Shown: positions 48,988 through 56,359 of the stretch, in pieces | How positions within the stretch are numbered: the first letter of the stretch is position 1 | Layout of the letters: every line of letters starts with the position of its first letter | Assembly: GCA_021812345.1 (NCBI GenBank) | Contig: JAKANP010000005.1 | Coordinates: 1-56,359, forward strand | Origin: a bacterium | GTDB taxonomy: Bacteria > Patescibacteriota > Minisyncoccia > UBA6257 > JAGOQP01 | Direction: 5' to 3' | DNA length: 56,359 nucleotides | Notes under the pieces: model-generated | Seen by the model: the letters and a program-made list of their open reading frames with translations, nothing else | Databases searched by the model: none | Told to the model about the DNA's origin: nothing | Made by a program: the position numbers and the translations under genes

Positions 48988-49767
48988 ATGAAAAAGCACT
49001 TTGTTATGTTTATCGTCTTGTGCTTCGTCGTGCTCACGCTGAGCACGACCGGGGCGTTCGCTGAGAGCAACAGCGTGCCGATGTGCCGGCTGGGGGTCAA
49101 CCCGGTCGACACACACCGTCAGGTGGACTGGTCTACCCAGTGCACTCTGACGCTAACCTCGCCGCAAGTGGTGAGGATGGAGTCCGCGAGCGGCGACATC
49201 AGCACCTGTCGATTGGCTACGGGAACCTCCGTGGTCATCGACAAGGAGACGAGCAGGGCGGAGTACGTTCGTTTCTGCTCCAATCCTCTGCCGGATCATC
49301 CGTTTCTGTCAGGGCAACGGGATTGTGCCCCTCCAGCCACGGAGAGGGTGGTGGTGCAGACCGAACGGCCTGCGGCAGTCATCCACCAACCAACTGCTAC
49401 CGTCAGGATCTTCCACAACGGTCTGGACATTACCAATACGAAGGTGAAGCCCGGCACCGAGGTGGTGGTCGTGTGGGAGTCAACCCACGCGGATCAGTGT
49501 GTGGCACTGTCCGGTTTTGGGTTCATGACCAAGGGAGAACCCTTCGGTTCAGAGAGAGTCTCTCTGAATCAGAAGGGCCTCTACACGTACAGCGTACAAT
49601 GTCATGGCCCGGCTGGGTACGTCGTGAGCGAGGACGCCAACATCGCAGTCAAATCCAATCCCTGGGGTTGGATCGTTGGTGGCATCTTGCTGGCTATCGT
49701 CGCAGCCGCCGCCGGTGGTGGTGGAGGCCATCACTCGTCGGTTCGCCAAGGGCCGACCATTCCTTAG
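48988..49767 (+). CDS. Secreted/anchored protein of foreign base composition
   Basis: 259 aa. The signal peptide is residues 1-25 (GAFA|ESNSV). A Cys-containing N-terminal region is followed by an Ig-like domain (residues ~140-222, ATVRIFHNGLDITNTKVKPGTEVVVVWEST ... YSVQC). The end has a hydrophobic helix (GWIVGGILLAIVAAAA) and a Gly/His-rich tail. Codons and composition are clearly GC-rich in contrast to both neighbours. A strong ribosome-binding site and a long double-hairpin terminator frame it. This looks like recent horizontal transfer. I do not recognise the family. Confidence 0.8.
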   Translation: MKKHFVMFIVLCFVVLTLSTTGAFAESNSVPMCRLGVNPVDTHRQVDWSTQCTLTLTSPQVVRMESASGDISTCRLATGTSVVIDKETSRAEYVRFCSNPLPDHPFLSGQRDCAPPATERVVVQTERPAAVIHQPTATVRIFHNGLDITNTKVKPGTEVVVVWESTHADQCVALSGFGFMTKGEPFGSERVSLNQKGLYTYSVQCHGPAGYVVSEDANIAVKSNPWGWIVGGILLAIVAAAAGGGGGHHSSVRQGPTIP

Positions 49768-49774
49768 TTCTCTT

Positions 49775-49848
49775 GGGGATTGCGCGATGACATAAACGCA
49801 GGTTTTTAAATCCCGTTTATGCCGTCCGCAATCCCCGCCATCTTTTAG
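49775..49848 (+). terminator. Double-stem terminator of the GC-rich gene
   Basis: Outer stem ggggattgcg / cgcaatcccc and inner stem cataaacg / cgtttatg enclose a T/A loop; a short T-rich stretch follows. GC-rich like the gene, and therefore probably transferred with it. Confidence 0.75.
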
Positions 49849-49897
49849 TGTTTAAAAAATATTTTTTGAAAATTAAAAGATAGCGATTCATATTTAA

Positions 49898-49928
49898 AAC
49901 ATCCGTTAACAAAGCGGGTGTTTTTTTA
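49898..49928 (+). terminator. Second terminator
   Basis: aacatccg / cgggtgtt with a T-G pair, loop ttaacaaag, followed by T7. Confidence 0.7.
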
Positions 49929-49931
49929 TAA

Positions 49932-49964
49932 AAAATCGCCCAAGTAAATGGCGATTTTAAATTT
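49932..49964 (-). terminator. Terminator of the zinc-ribbon gene
   Basis: aaaatcgcc / ggcgatttt with a 9-nt loop and an A-tract to its left (a T-run on the minus strand). Confidence 0.75.
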
Positions 49965-49967
49965 TAA

Positions 49968-50351
49968 CTAAATCTTTTCCCAATAATATCCCGAATCGTC
50001 TTTTTTCCCAAAGTTGTTTTCTTTTTTAGCGCAATCATCACAGAAAAAATGATCTCCAGAAAATTGTGTGTGTCTTACCCAGATAGCCGGTTTGTCGCAC
50101 ATATCACATTTGATGCGTGTTTGGTGGGATTGATTAATGGTATTTTCAAGAGTTTCAAGAGTGTCTTTGATGTCTTCTATTCTATTTTTAATCTTCACTT
50201 CTATTGCATCGATTTCAATATCCGATGGGGGATTATATTTGTCAAAAAGGCGCAACACCATAGCCAATTCCTCTATCGTAAAGGCGGCAGCTTTTTGATT
50301 TTTAAATTCTCTTATCAATCGTTTGATTCTGACGCTCGTTATGTTATTCAT
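49968..50351 (-). CDS. Zinc-ribbon hypothetical protein, 127 aa
   Basis: The N-terminal ~80 residues are helical (IKRLIREFKNQKAAAFTIEELAMVLRLFDKY, then a coiled helix IKNRIEDIKDTLETLENTI). The C-terminus is a treble-clef/zinc-ribbon with Cys82, Cys85, Cys104 and Cys107 (CDMC...CDDC). AAGGAGG precedes the ATG. It could bind nucleic acid or protein. It stands alone with its own terminator. Confidence 0.75.
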   Translation of the reverse strand: MNNITSVRIKRLIREFKNQKAAAFTIEELAMVLRLFDKYNPPSDIEIDAIEVKIKNRIEDIKDTLETLENTINQSHQTRIKCDMCDKPAIWVRHTQFSGDHFFCDDCAKKENNFGKKDDSGYYWEKI

Positions 50352-50573
50352 TTGAAACCTCCTTATGTGCTGATAAAATTATAATCTTGCATATTATCAA
50401 AAACAAGTTTTATTAGTTATGGTAATTGTTTGATATTGTGGATGTTAAAATTTTATTACTTATTAATTTGTAGCAGTCAATCAAGCGGGATTGTGAATAT
50501 CATTTTATTAGATTCATCTAAAATTTATTGTGTTAAATCATAATTTTAATCATAAAAGTAATATTTATTGCAT
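50352..50573. other. AT-rich intergenic region
   Basis: No gene or hairpin of note. It contains one copy (50436-50457) of a 22-bp repeat whose other copy is at 51864-51885, on the far side of the GH3 gene. Confidence 0.4.
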
Positions 50574-51779
50574 TTAATAAATTATATTAAATTCTTTTTT
50601 TAGATTCAAAATTCGGTCAAAAGACTCAATAATCCTTTGTTCTCTAATATTTCCATTTTTTACAGCATTAAAAATTATATCCCTTATTTTTAATGCCAGA
50701 TCTTTATCATATCCACTCGGACTGTCATTTGAAATCATTATCATGTCAATCCCCGCGTTTATGGATTTTATTACCGCATCGTCTAAATTATAATTTTTGC
50801 TTATGGCGCCCATTTGCATGTCATCGGAAATGATAACGCCGTCGAATCCGATTTGTTTTCTTAAAATGTTTTGTAAAAAAATCTTAGATAAAGTTGCTGG
50901 ATAATTTTCATCAACGTTTTTATTTATTACATGAGCAACCATAACTGCTTTAAGCAAGCCGTCATTATTTAAACCTTGATAGGGAAGCAGTTCTTCATCT
51001 TTGTAGGTATTTGTTATATCAACTTGTTCTTTGTGGCTATCTTCTGTCGCGCTTCCTTGGCCGGGAAAATGTTTTGCTACGGCAATAATATTATTTTTTT
51101 GCAAGTTTTTTATAAATAATTTTGAATTATAAAGAACTTCGCTTGCATCTGAAGAAAAAGAACGCCCCAAAGCGCCGATGATTGGATTTTGAGGGTTTAT
51201 GTTTATATCAACTACAGGCGCAAAATCCATGTTAAATCCCAAATTCTTTAATTCCGTTGCCAAAATCATTGATTCTTTATAAGTAGTTTGCAAAGTTTTA
51301 TCCTGCCCCATTTTTTCTTCGGAAATGATGGGTAAAAATCCATATTTTGGTTTTAAGCGATTTACATTTCCACCTTCGGCGTCAACCGCAATAAATAATG
51401 GCGTAGTAGAGTAATTTTGAATGTCTGAAATGAGTTTTTTTGTTTGATCATAATTTATAATATTTCTTGGAAAACTATTTGATGGAAAGTCATAATCAAA
51501 TAAAATAACACCACCAGGTTTAACATCTTTTATCATTTTGTATGTGTCGGAATTCTTTAAAACTCTAGTCTCTCGAAATCCAATCATTATCATTTGCCCT
51601 ATTTTATCTTTAAGTTCATTGTCTGATAATACGACTTGTCTTTTAAAAATATTTTTTGTTTCTGAGGCATCTCCGATTCCATTATTGTTTGGTTTAAATA
51701 TATTTAAATACATAAAAATTCCGCCAATTGTAATGGCGCAGAAAACACAAATTTTTAACAACAATTTAACCAATTTCAT
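50574..51779 (-). CDS. GH3 family glycoside hydrolase (NagZ-like), membrane-anchored
   Basis: 401 aa. An N-terminal helix (residues ~5-25) works as signal peptide or anchor. The GH3 core starts KIGQMIMIGFR, contains DAEGGNVNRL and DFAPVVDININP, and has KHFPGQGSATEDSH around residue 235 (NagZ-type catalytic His on the flexible loop, in DSH). The nucleophile is Asp in VIISDDMQMGAI (near residue 317). The usual NagZ motif is KHFPGHG; here the first His is Gln. There is no C-terminal GH3 domain, as in NagZ. The likely role is removing beta-N-acetylhexosamine from cell-wall or other glycans outside the membrane. Confidence 0.85.
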   Translation of the reverse strand: MKLVKLLLKICVFCAITIGGIFMYLNIFKPNNNGIGDASETKNIFKRQVVLSDNELKDKIGQMIMIGFRETRVLKNSDTYKMIKDVKPGGVILFDYDFPSNSFPRNIINYDQTKKLISDIQNYSTTPLFIAVDAEGGNVNRLKPKYGFLPIISEEKMGQDKTLQTTYKESMILATELKNLGFNMDFAPVVDININPQNPIIGALGRSFSSDASEVLYNSKLFIKNLQKNNIIAVAKHFPGQGSATEDSHKEQVDITNTYKDEELLPYQGLNNDGLLKAVMVAHVINKNVDENYPATLSKIFLQNILRKQIGFDGVIISDDMQMGAISKNYNLDDAVIKSINAGIDMIMISNDSPSGYDKDLALKIRDIIFNAVKNGNIREQRIIESFDRILNLKKEFNIIY

Positions 51780-51889
51780 AATTTGTTTATTTTAACAAAA
51801 TAAGACATATTTTAAAAAATTTTATTAATCGGAAAATTATTTATCTAAGAATAATGATAATTGTTGTGGATGTTAAAATTTTATTGCGT

Positions 51890-51895
51890 TATAAT
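51890..51895 (+). promoter_or_regulatory. -10 box of small membrane-protein gene
   Basis: TATAAT ends 6 nt before the ATG at 51902; leaderless mRNA likely. Confidence 0.5.
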
Positions 51896-51901
51896 TAAAT
51901 T

Positions 51902-52063
51902 ATGACAAAATCGGTTGCAATCATAATTTATTTTTTAACCATGGTAGCGGTGATTGTCGGTGCTGATTTGTTGTTTTTTAAAAATCGTTTTTGGGAACGG
52001 CTTATTGCGAATATTGGCATCGTATTATTATTTATTGCTTTTTATTTCGGGTTTATAAAATAA
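51902..52063 (+). CDS. Small two-helix membrane protein, 53 aa
   Basis: MTKSVAIIIYFLTMVAVIVG (helix 1), a short polar loop KNRFWERL, and IANIGIVLLFIAFYFGFIK (helix 2). It has a clean promoter with a tight -10 to ATG distance. Too short for confident family assignment, but composition and promoter support a real gene. Confidence 0.6.
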   Translation: MTKSVAIIIYFLTMVAVIVGADLLFFKNRFWERLIANIGIVLLFIAFYFGFIK

Positions 52064-52377
52064 AAACCACATACATTTATCTTAACATGTACGTTTTAGC
52101 TTGCACTGAGCTTGCCGAAGTGCTCCGGTGGTTATCCTTCGCTAAAGCTTCGGATAACGCGGTAGGAATCTCACGTTGTCGCTTGGTTCGACTTCGCTCA
52201 CCACAAGCCGCTCTTCTCAACACGCCCTGTCTACTGGTAGGCAGAGCTCGGTTTCTTGACGCTCCTTTAGAGCTTTTTCCTACACGGGAAACTACAAGTT
52301 TCCCGACCCCTTCCGAAGGTTCTCGCACTCCACACAAAGCAAAAAGAAAAAACGCCACAAGGACGTTTTTCTTTTTG
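52064..52377. repeat. Cluster of CPR-type palindromic repeats
   Basis: This 314-bp gene-free stretch contains gcactgagcttgccgaagtgc (48 bp from the left edge), cttcgctaaagcttcgga and a degenerate cctgtctactggtaggcag. Each is a near-palindrome, and translations CTELAEV and SFAKASDN arise from them. The spurious open frames on both strands come from these repeats. Confidence 0.6.
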
Positions 52378-52378
52378 C
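52338..52378 (-). terminator. Terminator of tRNA-Asn
   Basis: agcaaaaagaaaaaacg and cgtttttctttttgct pair around loop ccacaagga. For the minus-strand tRNA the A-rich left arm is a U-rich transcript. Confidence 0.65.
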
Positions 52379-52449
52379 TCCGGTGGTAGGACTCGAACCT
52401 ACAACCATCGCCTTAACAGGGCGCCGCTCTACCATTGAGCTACACCGGA
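52378..52449 (-). tRNA. trnN: tRNA-Asn(GTT)
   Basis: 72 nt on the minus strand. Acceptor TCCGGTG/CACCGGA, anticodon stem GCGCC/GGCGA, loop CTGTTAA (anticodon GTT), T-arm GTAGG/CCTAC, discriminator G. Confidence 0.92.
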
Positions 52450-52586
52450 ATATTTTTTACTGGAGCAGATTTATACTACCAAAGACAATAAAATATTTCA
52501 AGAATTATTTTGTATAGAATAAAAAACAAAATATTTTTATAAAATAAATAAAACAATGAGTCAATCATTTTTTGGGGCAATTATGC

Positions 52587-52592
52587 TATAAT
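52587..52592 (+). promoter_or_regulatory. -10 box of cupin gene
   Basis: TATAAT ends 9 nt before the ATG at 52602. It decides the start: the earlier in-frame ATG (52596) and TTG (52572) are at or upstream of the expected transcription start. Confidence 0.6.
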
Positions 52593-52601
52593 AATATGGT
52601 A

Positions 52602-52952
52602 ATGGAAAATCATAAAATTATTTTAAGGCCTTGGGGAAAGGAGGTTATTTATTTAAGAGAAAAAAATATCTGGGTTAAAAAAATAAATATCAAAAACGGA
52701 CATCGCGCCAGTTTACAAAGCCACAAAGGGAGGGATGAAACCTGGATTGGATTAAGTGGCGCAACCAAAGCCATTGTCGGAAATAAAACAAAAATATTAA
52801 AAGCCGGCGATATAATAAAAGTAAAAAAAGGACAAAAACATCGCTGGGCGGGAGTAAAAAATGCCTGCGTTCTGGAGGTGGCGTTCGGAAAATTAAACGA
52901 AAACGACATATTCAGATACCAAGACGATTACGGAAGAGCGGATAAAAAATGA
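52602..52952 (+). CDS. Cupin, mannose-6-phosphate isomerase type II-like
   Basis: 116 aa from the ATG at 52602. The single cupin has RPWGKEVIY at its start, the metal motif RASLQSHKGRDETWIGLSG (His41, Glu46) and the second motif GDIIKVKKGQKHRWAG (His80). This matches the C-terminal cupin of ManC/AlgA proteins, which isomerises mannose-6-phosphate and fructose-6-phosphate. It precedes two GH130 genes by 40 bp, consistent with a mannoside pathway. Sugar nucleotide-linked sensing is an alternative. Confidence 0.82.
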   Translation: MENHKIILRPWGKEVIYLREKNIWVKKINIKNGHRASLQSHKGRDETWIGLSGATKAIVGNKTKILKAGDIIKVKKGQKHRWAGVKNACVLEVAFGKLNENDIFRYQDDYGRADKK

Positions 52953-52992
52953 TTTGCTCTAAATTTTTTAGATGATATAATATATAAAATAA

Positions 52993-54198
52993 ATGCCTAA
53001 AAAGAATATAACAACAAAAAAAACATCTAAAAAAAATCTTTCCAAAAAGATTGTTAAAAAAAGCGTTGCTAAAAAATCTTCAGTTAAGAAAACGAAAGCA
53101 GTTTTAAAATCCAAAAAATCGCCTAAGAAACCAAAATCGGTTTTAAAACCTAAAAAACTTTTAAAAAAACCAAAGTCCGAATTTGAATTAAAAAAGCATC
53201 CCGAGAATCCCATCATAAGACCAAAAAGAGAAAATGAGTGGGAATCATATCAGACTTTTAATCCGGCGGCCATTTTTGAAAATGGAAGAGTTCATATTCT
53301 TTATCGAGCTTTAGGGAGCGACGGAGTTTCCCGTTTAGGATATGCTTCAAGCGCAGACGGCATTCATTTTGACGAAAGATTAAACGAGCCGGTTTTTGTT
53401 CATTATACAAAACCGTTTAACGCTTCTTTGCAAATGCCAAAAGATTTTTTTGCTTATGCTTCGGGCGGAAGTTGGGCCGGATGCGAAGACCCGAGAATAA
53501 CCAAAATCGACGATAAGATTTATATGCTTTTTGTCGCGTTTGACGGATGGAATATTCCAAGACTAGCAATCACCTCAATCAAGCTTAAGGACTTTTTAAA
53601 TAAAAAATGGAAATGGTCCGGCTCAAAAATTGTTTCTCCCGAAGGAATCATAGATAAAAGCGGAGTTATTTTTCCGGAAAAAATCGACGGCAAGTACGTA
53701 ATAATGCACAGAATTTTTCCCAATATTCAAATAGATTATTTGGATAATCTTGATTTTGAAAATGGAAAATATCTTGAAGAAAAAGACACGATAAAAATCA
53801 GAAAAAATAAATGGGATAGCAGAAAAATAGGGGCCGGTGCTCCGCCGATAAAAACAAAATACGGATGGCTTTTGATTTATTATGGAGTGGACGATAAAAG
53901 AGCTAGTCAGTATAAAATCGGAGCAATGCTTTTGGATTTGAATAATCCGGCTAAAGTTTTAAAAAGAACAGATAAGCCGATATTGGAGCCGATTGAATGG
54001 TATGAGAATGAAGGCCACAAAGCCGGAATCGCTTACCCGTGCGGAGCGGTTGTTATTAAAAACAACCTTTTTGTTTTTTATGGAGGAGCGGATACGGTTG
54101 TTTGCGTTGCAACGGCAAATTTGGATGATTTTATGAAAGAATTAATTTCCGGGAAAGAGCCAAAATTGGAAAAAATTTCGGAAACGCCAAAGAAATAA
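52993..54198 (+). CDS. GH130 family mannosidase/phosphorylase-like protein with Lys-rich N-terminus
   Basis: 401 aa. The first ~60 residues are mostly Lys, Ser, Val and Pro (a histone-H1-like tail). The five-bladed propeller follows, with YQTFNPAAIFENGRVHILYRALGSDGVSRLGYASSADGIHF and GCEDPRITKIDDK; Asp166 matches the catalytic Asp of GH130. Later AGAPPIKTKYGWLLIYYGV and YPCGAVVI...FYGGADT are typical. GH130 enzymes phosphorolyse or hydrolyse beta-1,2/1,4-mannosides. The tail might bind nucleic acid or acidic glycans. Its direction and neighbours indicate an operon with the next gene, 3 bp away. Confidence 0.85.
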   Translation: MPKKNITTKKTSKKNLSKKIVKKSVAKKSSVKKTKAVLKSKKSPKKPKSVLKPKKLLKKPKSEFELKKHPENPIIRPKRENEWESYQTFNPAAIFENGRVHILYRALGSDGVSRLGYASSADGIHFDERLNEPVFVHYTKPFNASLQMPKDFFAYASGGSWAGCEDPRITKIDDKIYMLFVAFDGWNIPRLAITSIKLKDFLNKKWKWSGSKIVSPEGIIDKSGVIFPEKIDGKYVIMHRIFPNIQIDYLDNLDFENGKYLEEKDTIKIRKNKWDSRKIGAGAPPIKTKYGWLLIYYGVDDKRASQYKIGAMLLDLNNPAKVLKRTDKPILEPIEWYENEGHKAGIAYPCGAVVIKNNLFVFYGGADTVVCVATANLDDFMKELISGKEPKLEKISETPKK

Positions 54199-54201
54199 TT
54201 T

Positions 54202-56118
54202 ATGTTTGTAATCAAAAGATATTCTTCAAATCCGATTTTAAAACCGGACCCAAAAAGCTCCTGGCAGGCGCAAGGAGTTTTTAACGGTTGTCCGGTGAAA
54301 AAAGGGAAAAAATATCATTTATTTTTTAGAGCCGTCTCGGAAAAACATTTTCATTCCGAAGCGGGATTTGAAATGGAAGTTTCCGATATTGGGCAGTCAA
54401 TTAGCGGAGATGGAATTCATTTTAACAGTGGTCAAAGATTTATTATTCCCGAAGAAGAATGGGAAAAGTATGGATGTGAAGACCCAAGAGCTACTAAAAT
54501 CGGGAAAAATTATTATATTTTTTACACCGCTATTTCAAAATATCCTTTTGTACCGGATGGAATAAAAGTTGGTTTGGCAATTAGCAGTGATTTGAAAAAG
54601 ATAAAAGAAAAGCATTTGATTACTCCGTTTAACGCCAAAGCGATGGCGCTTTTTCCTGAAAAAATTAACGGAAAATATTGCGTGATTTTAACAGCCCATA
54701 CCGATATGCCGCCGGCAAAAATATCAATCGCTTATTTTGATAAAATCAGTCAAATGTGGTCGCCTGAATTTTGGGATAATTGGCATCAGGAGATAGACGA
54801 CTGGACAATAAATCTTCAGAGAAGGCCTCAAGATCAGATTGAAGTCGGTGCTCCGCCGATAAAAACAAAATACGGATGGCTTTTAATTTATTCTTACATA
54901 AGAAATTATTTTTCTTCTTCGGATAGAATTTTTGGAATTGAAGCGGCAATATTGGATTTAGAAGATCCAAGAAAAATATTGGCGCGAACGGGAATGCCGA
55001 TAATGACTCCGGAAGAGCCGTATGAATTAAATGGGAGAATACCGGATATAATTTTTCCAAGCGGAGCATTAACCACAAAAAATAGATTAAGAATTTATTA
55101 CGGAGCATCGGATGCTTTTTGTTGTCTTGCGGAAGTCGGAATCAAAGAATTATTAGATCACATCTGGTCTTATTCCGGATTAAAGCAGATGCAGTTAAAA
55201 AGAGCCAAAGAAAATCCGATAATTGTTCCTAATATATATCATCCTTGGGAGTCGAAAGCAGTTTTTAATCCGGGAGCTTTTTATTATGGAGGTAAAATGC
55301 ACATAATTTATAGAGCTATGTCTGCCGACAATACTTCGGTTTTTGGTTATGCCACGAGCAGTAACGGAATTCATATTGATTACAGAAGTCCCGAGCCAAT
55401 TTATGTTCCAAGAGAATCATTTGAAAGTAAATTAAATCCGGGCGGAAATTCCGGATGTGAAGATCCAAGAGTGACGGTTATCGGAAAAAATCTTTATATG
55501 TTCTACACCGCTTATGATGGAAAAAATTTACCAAGGATAGCTTTTACTTCCATAACTTTAAAAGATTTTTTAAATAAAAAATGGAATTGGAAAAAACCGA
55601 TTTTAATATCTCCGCCTGATTTTGATAATAAAGATGCCTGTTTGTTTCCGGGAAAAGTCGGAGGAAAATATCTTATTTTTCACAGAATGGGTATGGATAT
55701 TGATATCGCGTTAATTCCTGATCTTGATTTTAAAAAAAATAAATGGCTTGAAGAGCAAATTTGGCTAAAACCGCGAAGAGGATTTTGGGACAGCAAGAAA
55801 GTCGGTGTTGCCGGACCGCCCATTAAAACAAAAAAAGGATGGATTCTTTTGTATCACGGCGTTTCCGATGAAGGAATTTACAGAGTCGGCGCCGTTTTAA
55901 TGAGTTTAAAGGACCCGACTAAAATAATTTCCAGAACAGACAAACCGATTCTTGAACCGGAAATGCCTTATGAAAAAAACGGACAAGTTTCAAATGTTGT
56001 TTTCCCTTGCGGATATGCGGTTATAAAAAATAAAGTTTTTATTTATTATGGAGGCGGGGATAGTGTGGTGGCGGCGGCAACTATCGGTATTAACGAACTA
56101 CTTGATGTTTTTAAATAA
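54202..56118 (+). CDS. Tandem GH130 fusion protein
   Basis: 638 aa containing two GH130-like propellers: residues ~1-325 (GCEDPRATKIG with Asp94) and ~330-638 (NPIIVPNIYHPWESKAVFNPGAFYYGGKMHIIYRA, then GCEDPRVTVIG with Asp421). Each half ends with the usual FYGG/YYGA strand (YYGASDAFCC; YYGGGDSVV). The first half is more divergent. Single-domain GH130 enzymes are ~330-400 aa, so this is a duplication-fusion. The two halves may differ in specificity, or one may be a binding module. It is probably cotranscribed with the preceding GH130 gene. Confidence 0.85.
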   Translation: MFVIKRYSSNPILKPDPKSSWQAQGVFNGCPVKKGKKYHLFFRAVSEKHFHSEAGFEMEVSDIGQSISGDGIHFNSGQRFIIPEEEWEKYGCEDPRATKIGKNYYIFYTAISKYPFVPDGIKVGLAISSDLKKIKEKHLITPFNAKAMALFPEKINGKYCVILTAHTDMPPAKISIAYFDKISQMWSPEFWDNWHQEIDDWTINLQRRPQDQIEVGAPPIKTKYGWLLIYSYIRNYFSSSDRIFGIEAAILDLEDPRKILARTGMPIMTPEEPYELNGRIPDIIFPSGALTTKNRLRIYYGASDAFCCLAEVGIKELLDHIWSYSGLKQMQLKRAKENPIIVPNIYHPWESKAVFNPGAFYYGGKMHIIYRAMSADNTSVFGYATSSNGIHIDYRSPEPIYVPRESFESKLNPGGNSGCEDPRVTVIGKNLYMFYTAYDGKNLPRIAFTSITLKDFLNKKWNWKKPILISPPDFDNKDACLFPGKVGGKYLIFHRMGMDIDIALIPDLDFKKNKWLEEQIWLKPRRGFWDSKKVGVAGPPIKTKKGWILLYHGVSDEGIYRVGAVLMSLKDPTKIISRTDKPILEPEMPYEKNGQVSNVVFPCGYAVIKNKVFIYYGGGDSVVAAATIGINELLDVFK

Positions 56119-56141
56119 TTATAATTAATAAGAAAAATAAT

Positions 56142-56359
56142 ATGACAGCAAGTGAATTAAAAGATAAGTTGGCAAAGGGCGAAAAAATTCGTTTGATTGA
56201 CGTAAGAGAAGGAGACGAATTTGAACAGGGGGAGAAGATAGAGGGCGCTGAAAATATTCCGATGGGAAAAGTTTTTGTTAAAGTTCAAAAAAACGAACTT
56301 CCCAAAGAAGGTAAAATTGTCACTATTTGTAAAACCGGAGGAAGATGTGAAATTGTTGC
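56142..56359 (+). CDS. Rhodanese-like domain protein, N-terminal part
   Basis: 72 residues are visible, cut by the window end. MTASELKDKLAKGEKIRLIDVREGDEFEQG has the rhodanese VRE start; then GAENIPMGKV and VTICKTGGRC, with active-site Cys63. Single-domain rhodaneses transfer sulfane sulfur. It follows the GH130 gene by 23 bp. Confidence 0.85.
   Translation, partial: MTASELKDKLAKGEKIRLIDVREGDEFEQGEKIEGAENIPMGKVFVKVQKNELPKEGKIVTICKTGGRCEIV

Noticed and set aside
49083-49790. 235-aa alternative frame inside the GC-rich gene
   Set aside because: Arg/Gly-rich shadow frame caused by high GC; the 259-aa frame has the signal peptide, ribosome-binding site and terminator.
51991-52389. Open frames on both strands between 51991 and 52389
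   Set aside because: They read through palindromic repeats (CTELAEV, SFAKAS) and the tRNA-Asn terminator; only the 53-aa gene at 51902 looks real.
1-56359. CRISPR arrays, rRNA genes, classical IS transposases and integrases
   Set aside because: None were seen on either strand. The only mobile-type proteins are the GIY-YIG and LAGLIDADG-like ones.

Overview
The window looks like chromosomal DNA of a small-genome Candidate Phyla Radiation bacterium (Patescibacteria, most likely a Parcubacteria/Paceibacteria-type lineage). This is an inference from several traits. The DNA is AT-rich. Housekeeping proteins are short: EF-Ts is 146 aa, SMC is about 733 aa, and ThrS starts at its editing domain. 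Two tRNA genes carry group I introns. Palindromic repeats are translated as LPAGRQ, CTELAEV and SFAKAS peptides. GIY-YIG and LAGLIDADG-like genes sit beside tRNAs. No rRNA operon and no CRISPR array was seen.

Layout. 1-3344: an ion and metal transporter cluster (CDF C-terminus, TSUP, ChrA, COG0701 permease). 4478-6460: tRNA-Ser(CGA) followed by a nested insertion. An 18-bp copy of the tRNA 3' end marks both edges. Inside, a perfect 85-bp inverted repeat encloses an XRE regulator, an anchored Ser/Thr/Pro-rich protein and a HEPN-like RX4H protein, and a GIY-YIG gene follows. 6482-9638: YdeI/OmdA-like protein, MFS transporter, queuosine-precursor transporter, patatin. 9697-22081: a surface and signalling locus. 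It holds a 1644-aa secreted repeat protein ending in a dockerin, a membrane-anchored cohesin protein, a response regulator, a CHASE/PAS/GAF histidine kinase, a second response regulator and an ATP-grasp ligase. 22134-22986: tRNAs Pro, Phe (with group I intron), Arg and His.

23012-45585 is mostly housekeeping: a secreted serine protease, GyrB, SecE-NusG-L11, Tmk-GatB with two unknown genes, MiaA, ThrS, DnaE, RNase HII, L32-NusB-RNase III-SMC, S16-KhpA, an unknown gene coupled to TrmD, and S2-EF-Ts. 46035-47927 is a tRNA-rich patch. It contains an anticodon-less chimeric tRNA-Thr, a LAGLIDADG-like gene, an intron-containing tRNA-Thr(GGT), tRNA-Thr(TGT), an 83-bp direct repeat at tRNA-Tyr, L33 and tRNA-Trp. 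After Pcm comes a clearly GC-rich secreted-protein gene with a long structured leader, then a zinc-ribbon protein and a GH3/NagZ-like enzyme. The right end holds tRNA-Asn, a mannose-6-phosphate-isomerase-like cupin, two GH130 genes (one a tandem fusion) and the start of a rhodanese.

The strongest candidates for something undescribed are three: (i) the inverted-repeat cassette with HTH, anchored protein and HEPN gene nested in a tRNA-Ser/GIY-YIG insertion; (ii) the roughly 750-bp LAGLIDADG element bounded by copies of the tRNA-Thr 5' half, which leaves a chimeric tRNA; (iii) the dockerin/cohesin pair beside a large sensor kinase. Several genes have a -10 box only 6-9 nt before the start codon, so their mRNAs are probably leaderless.
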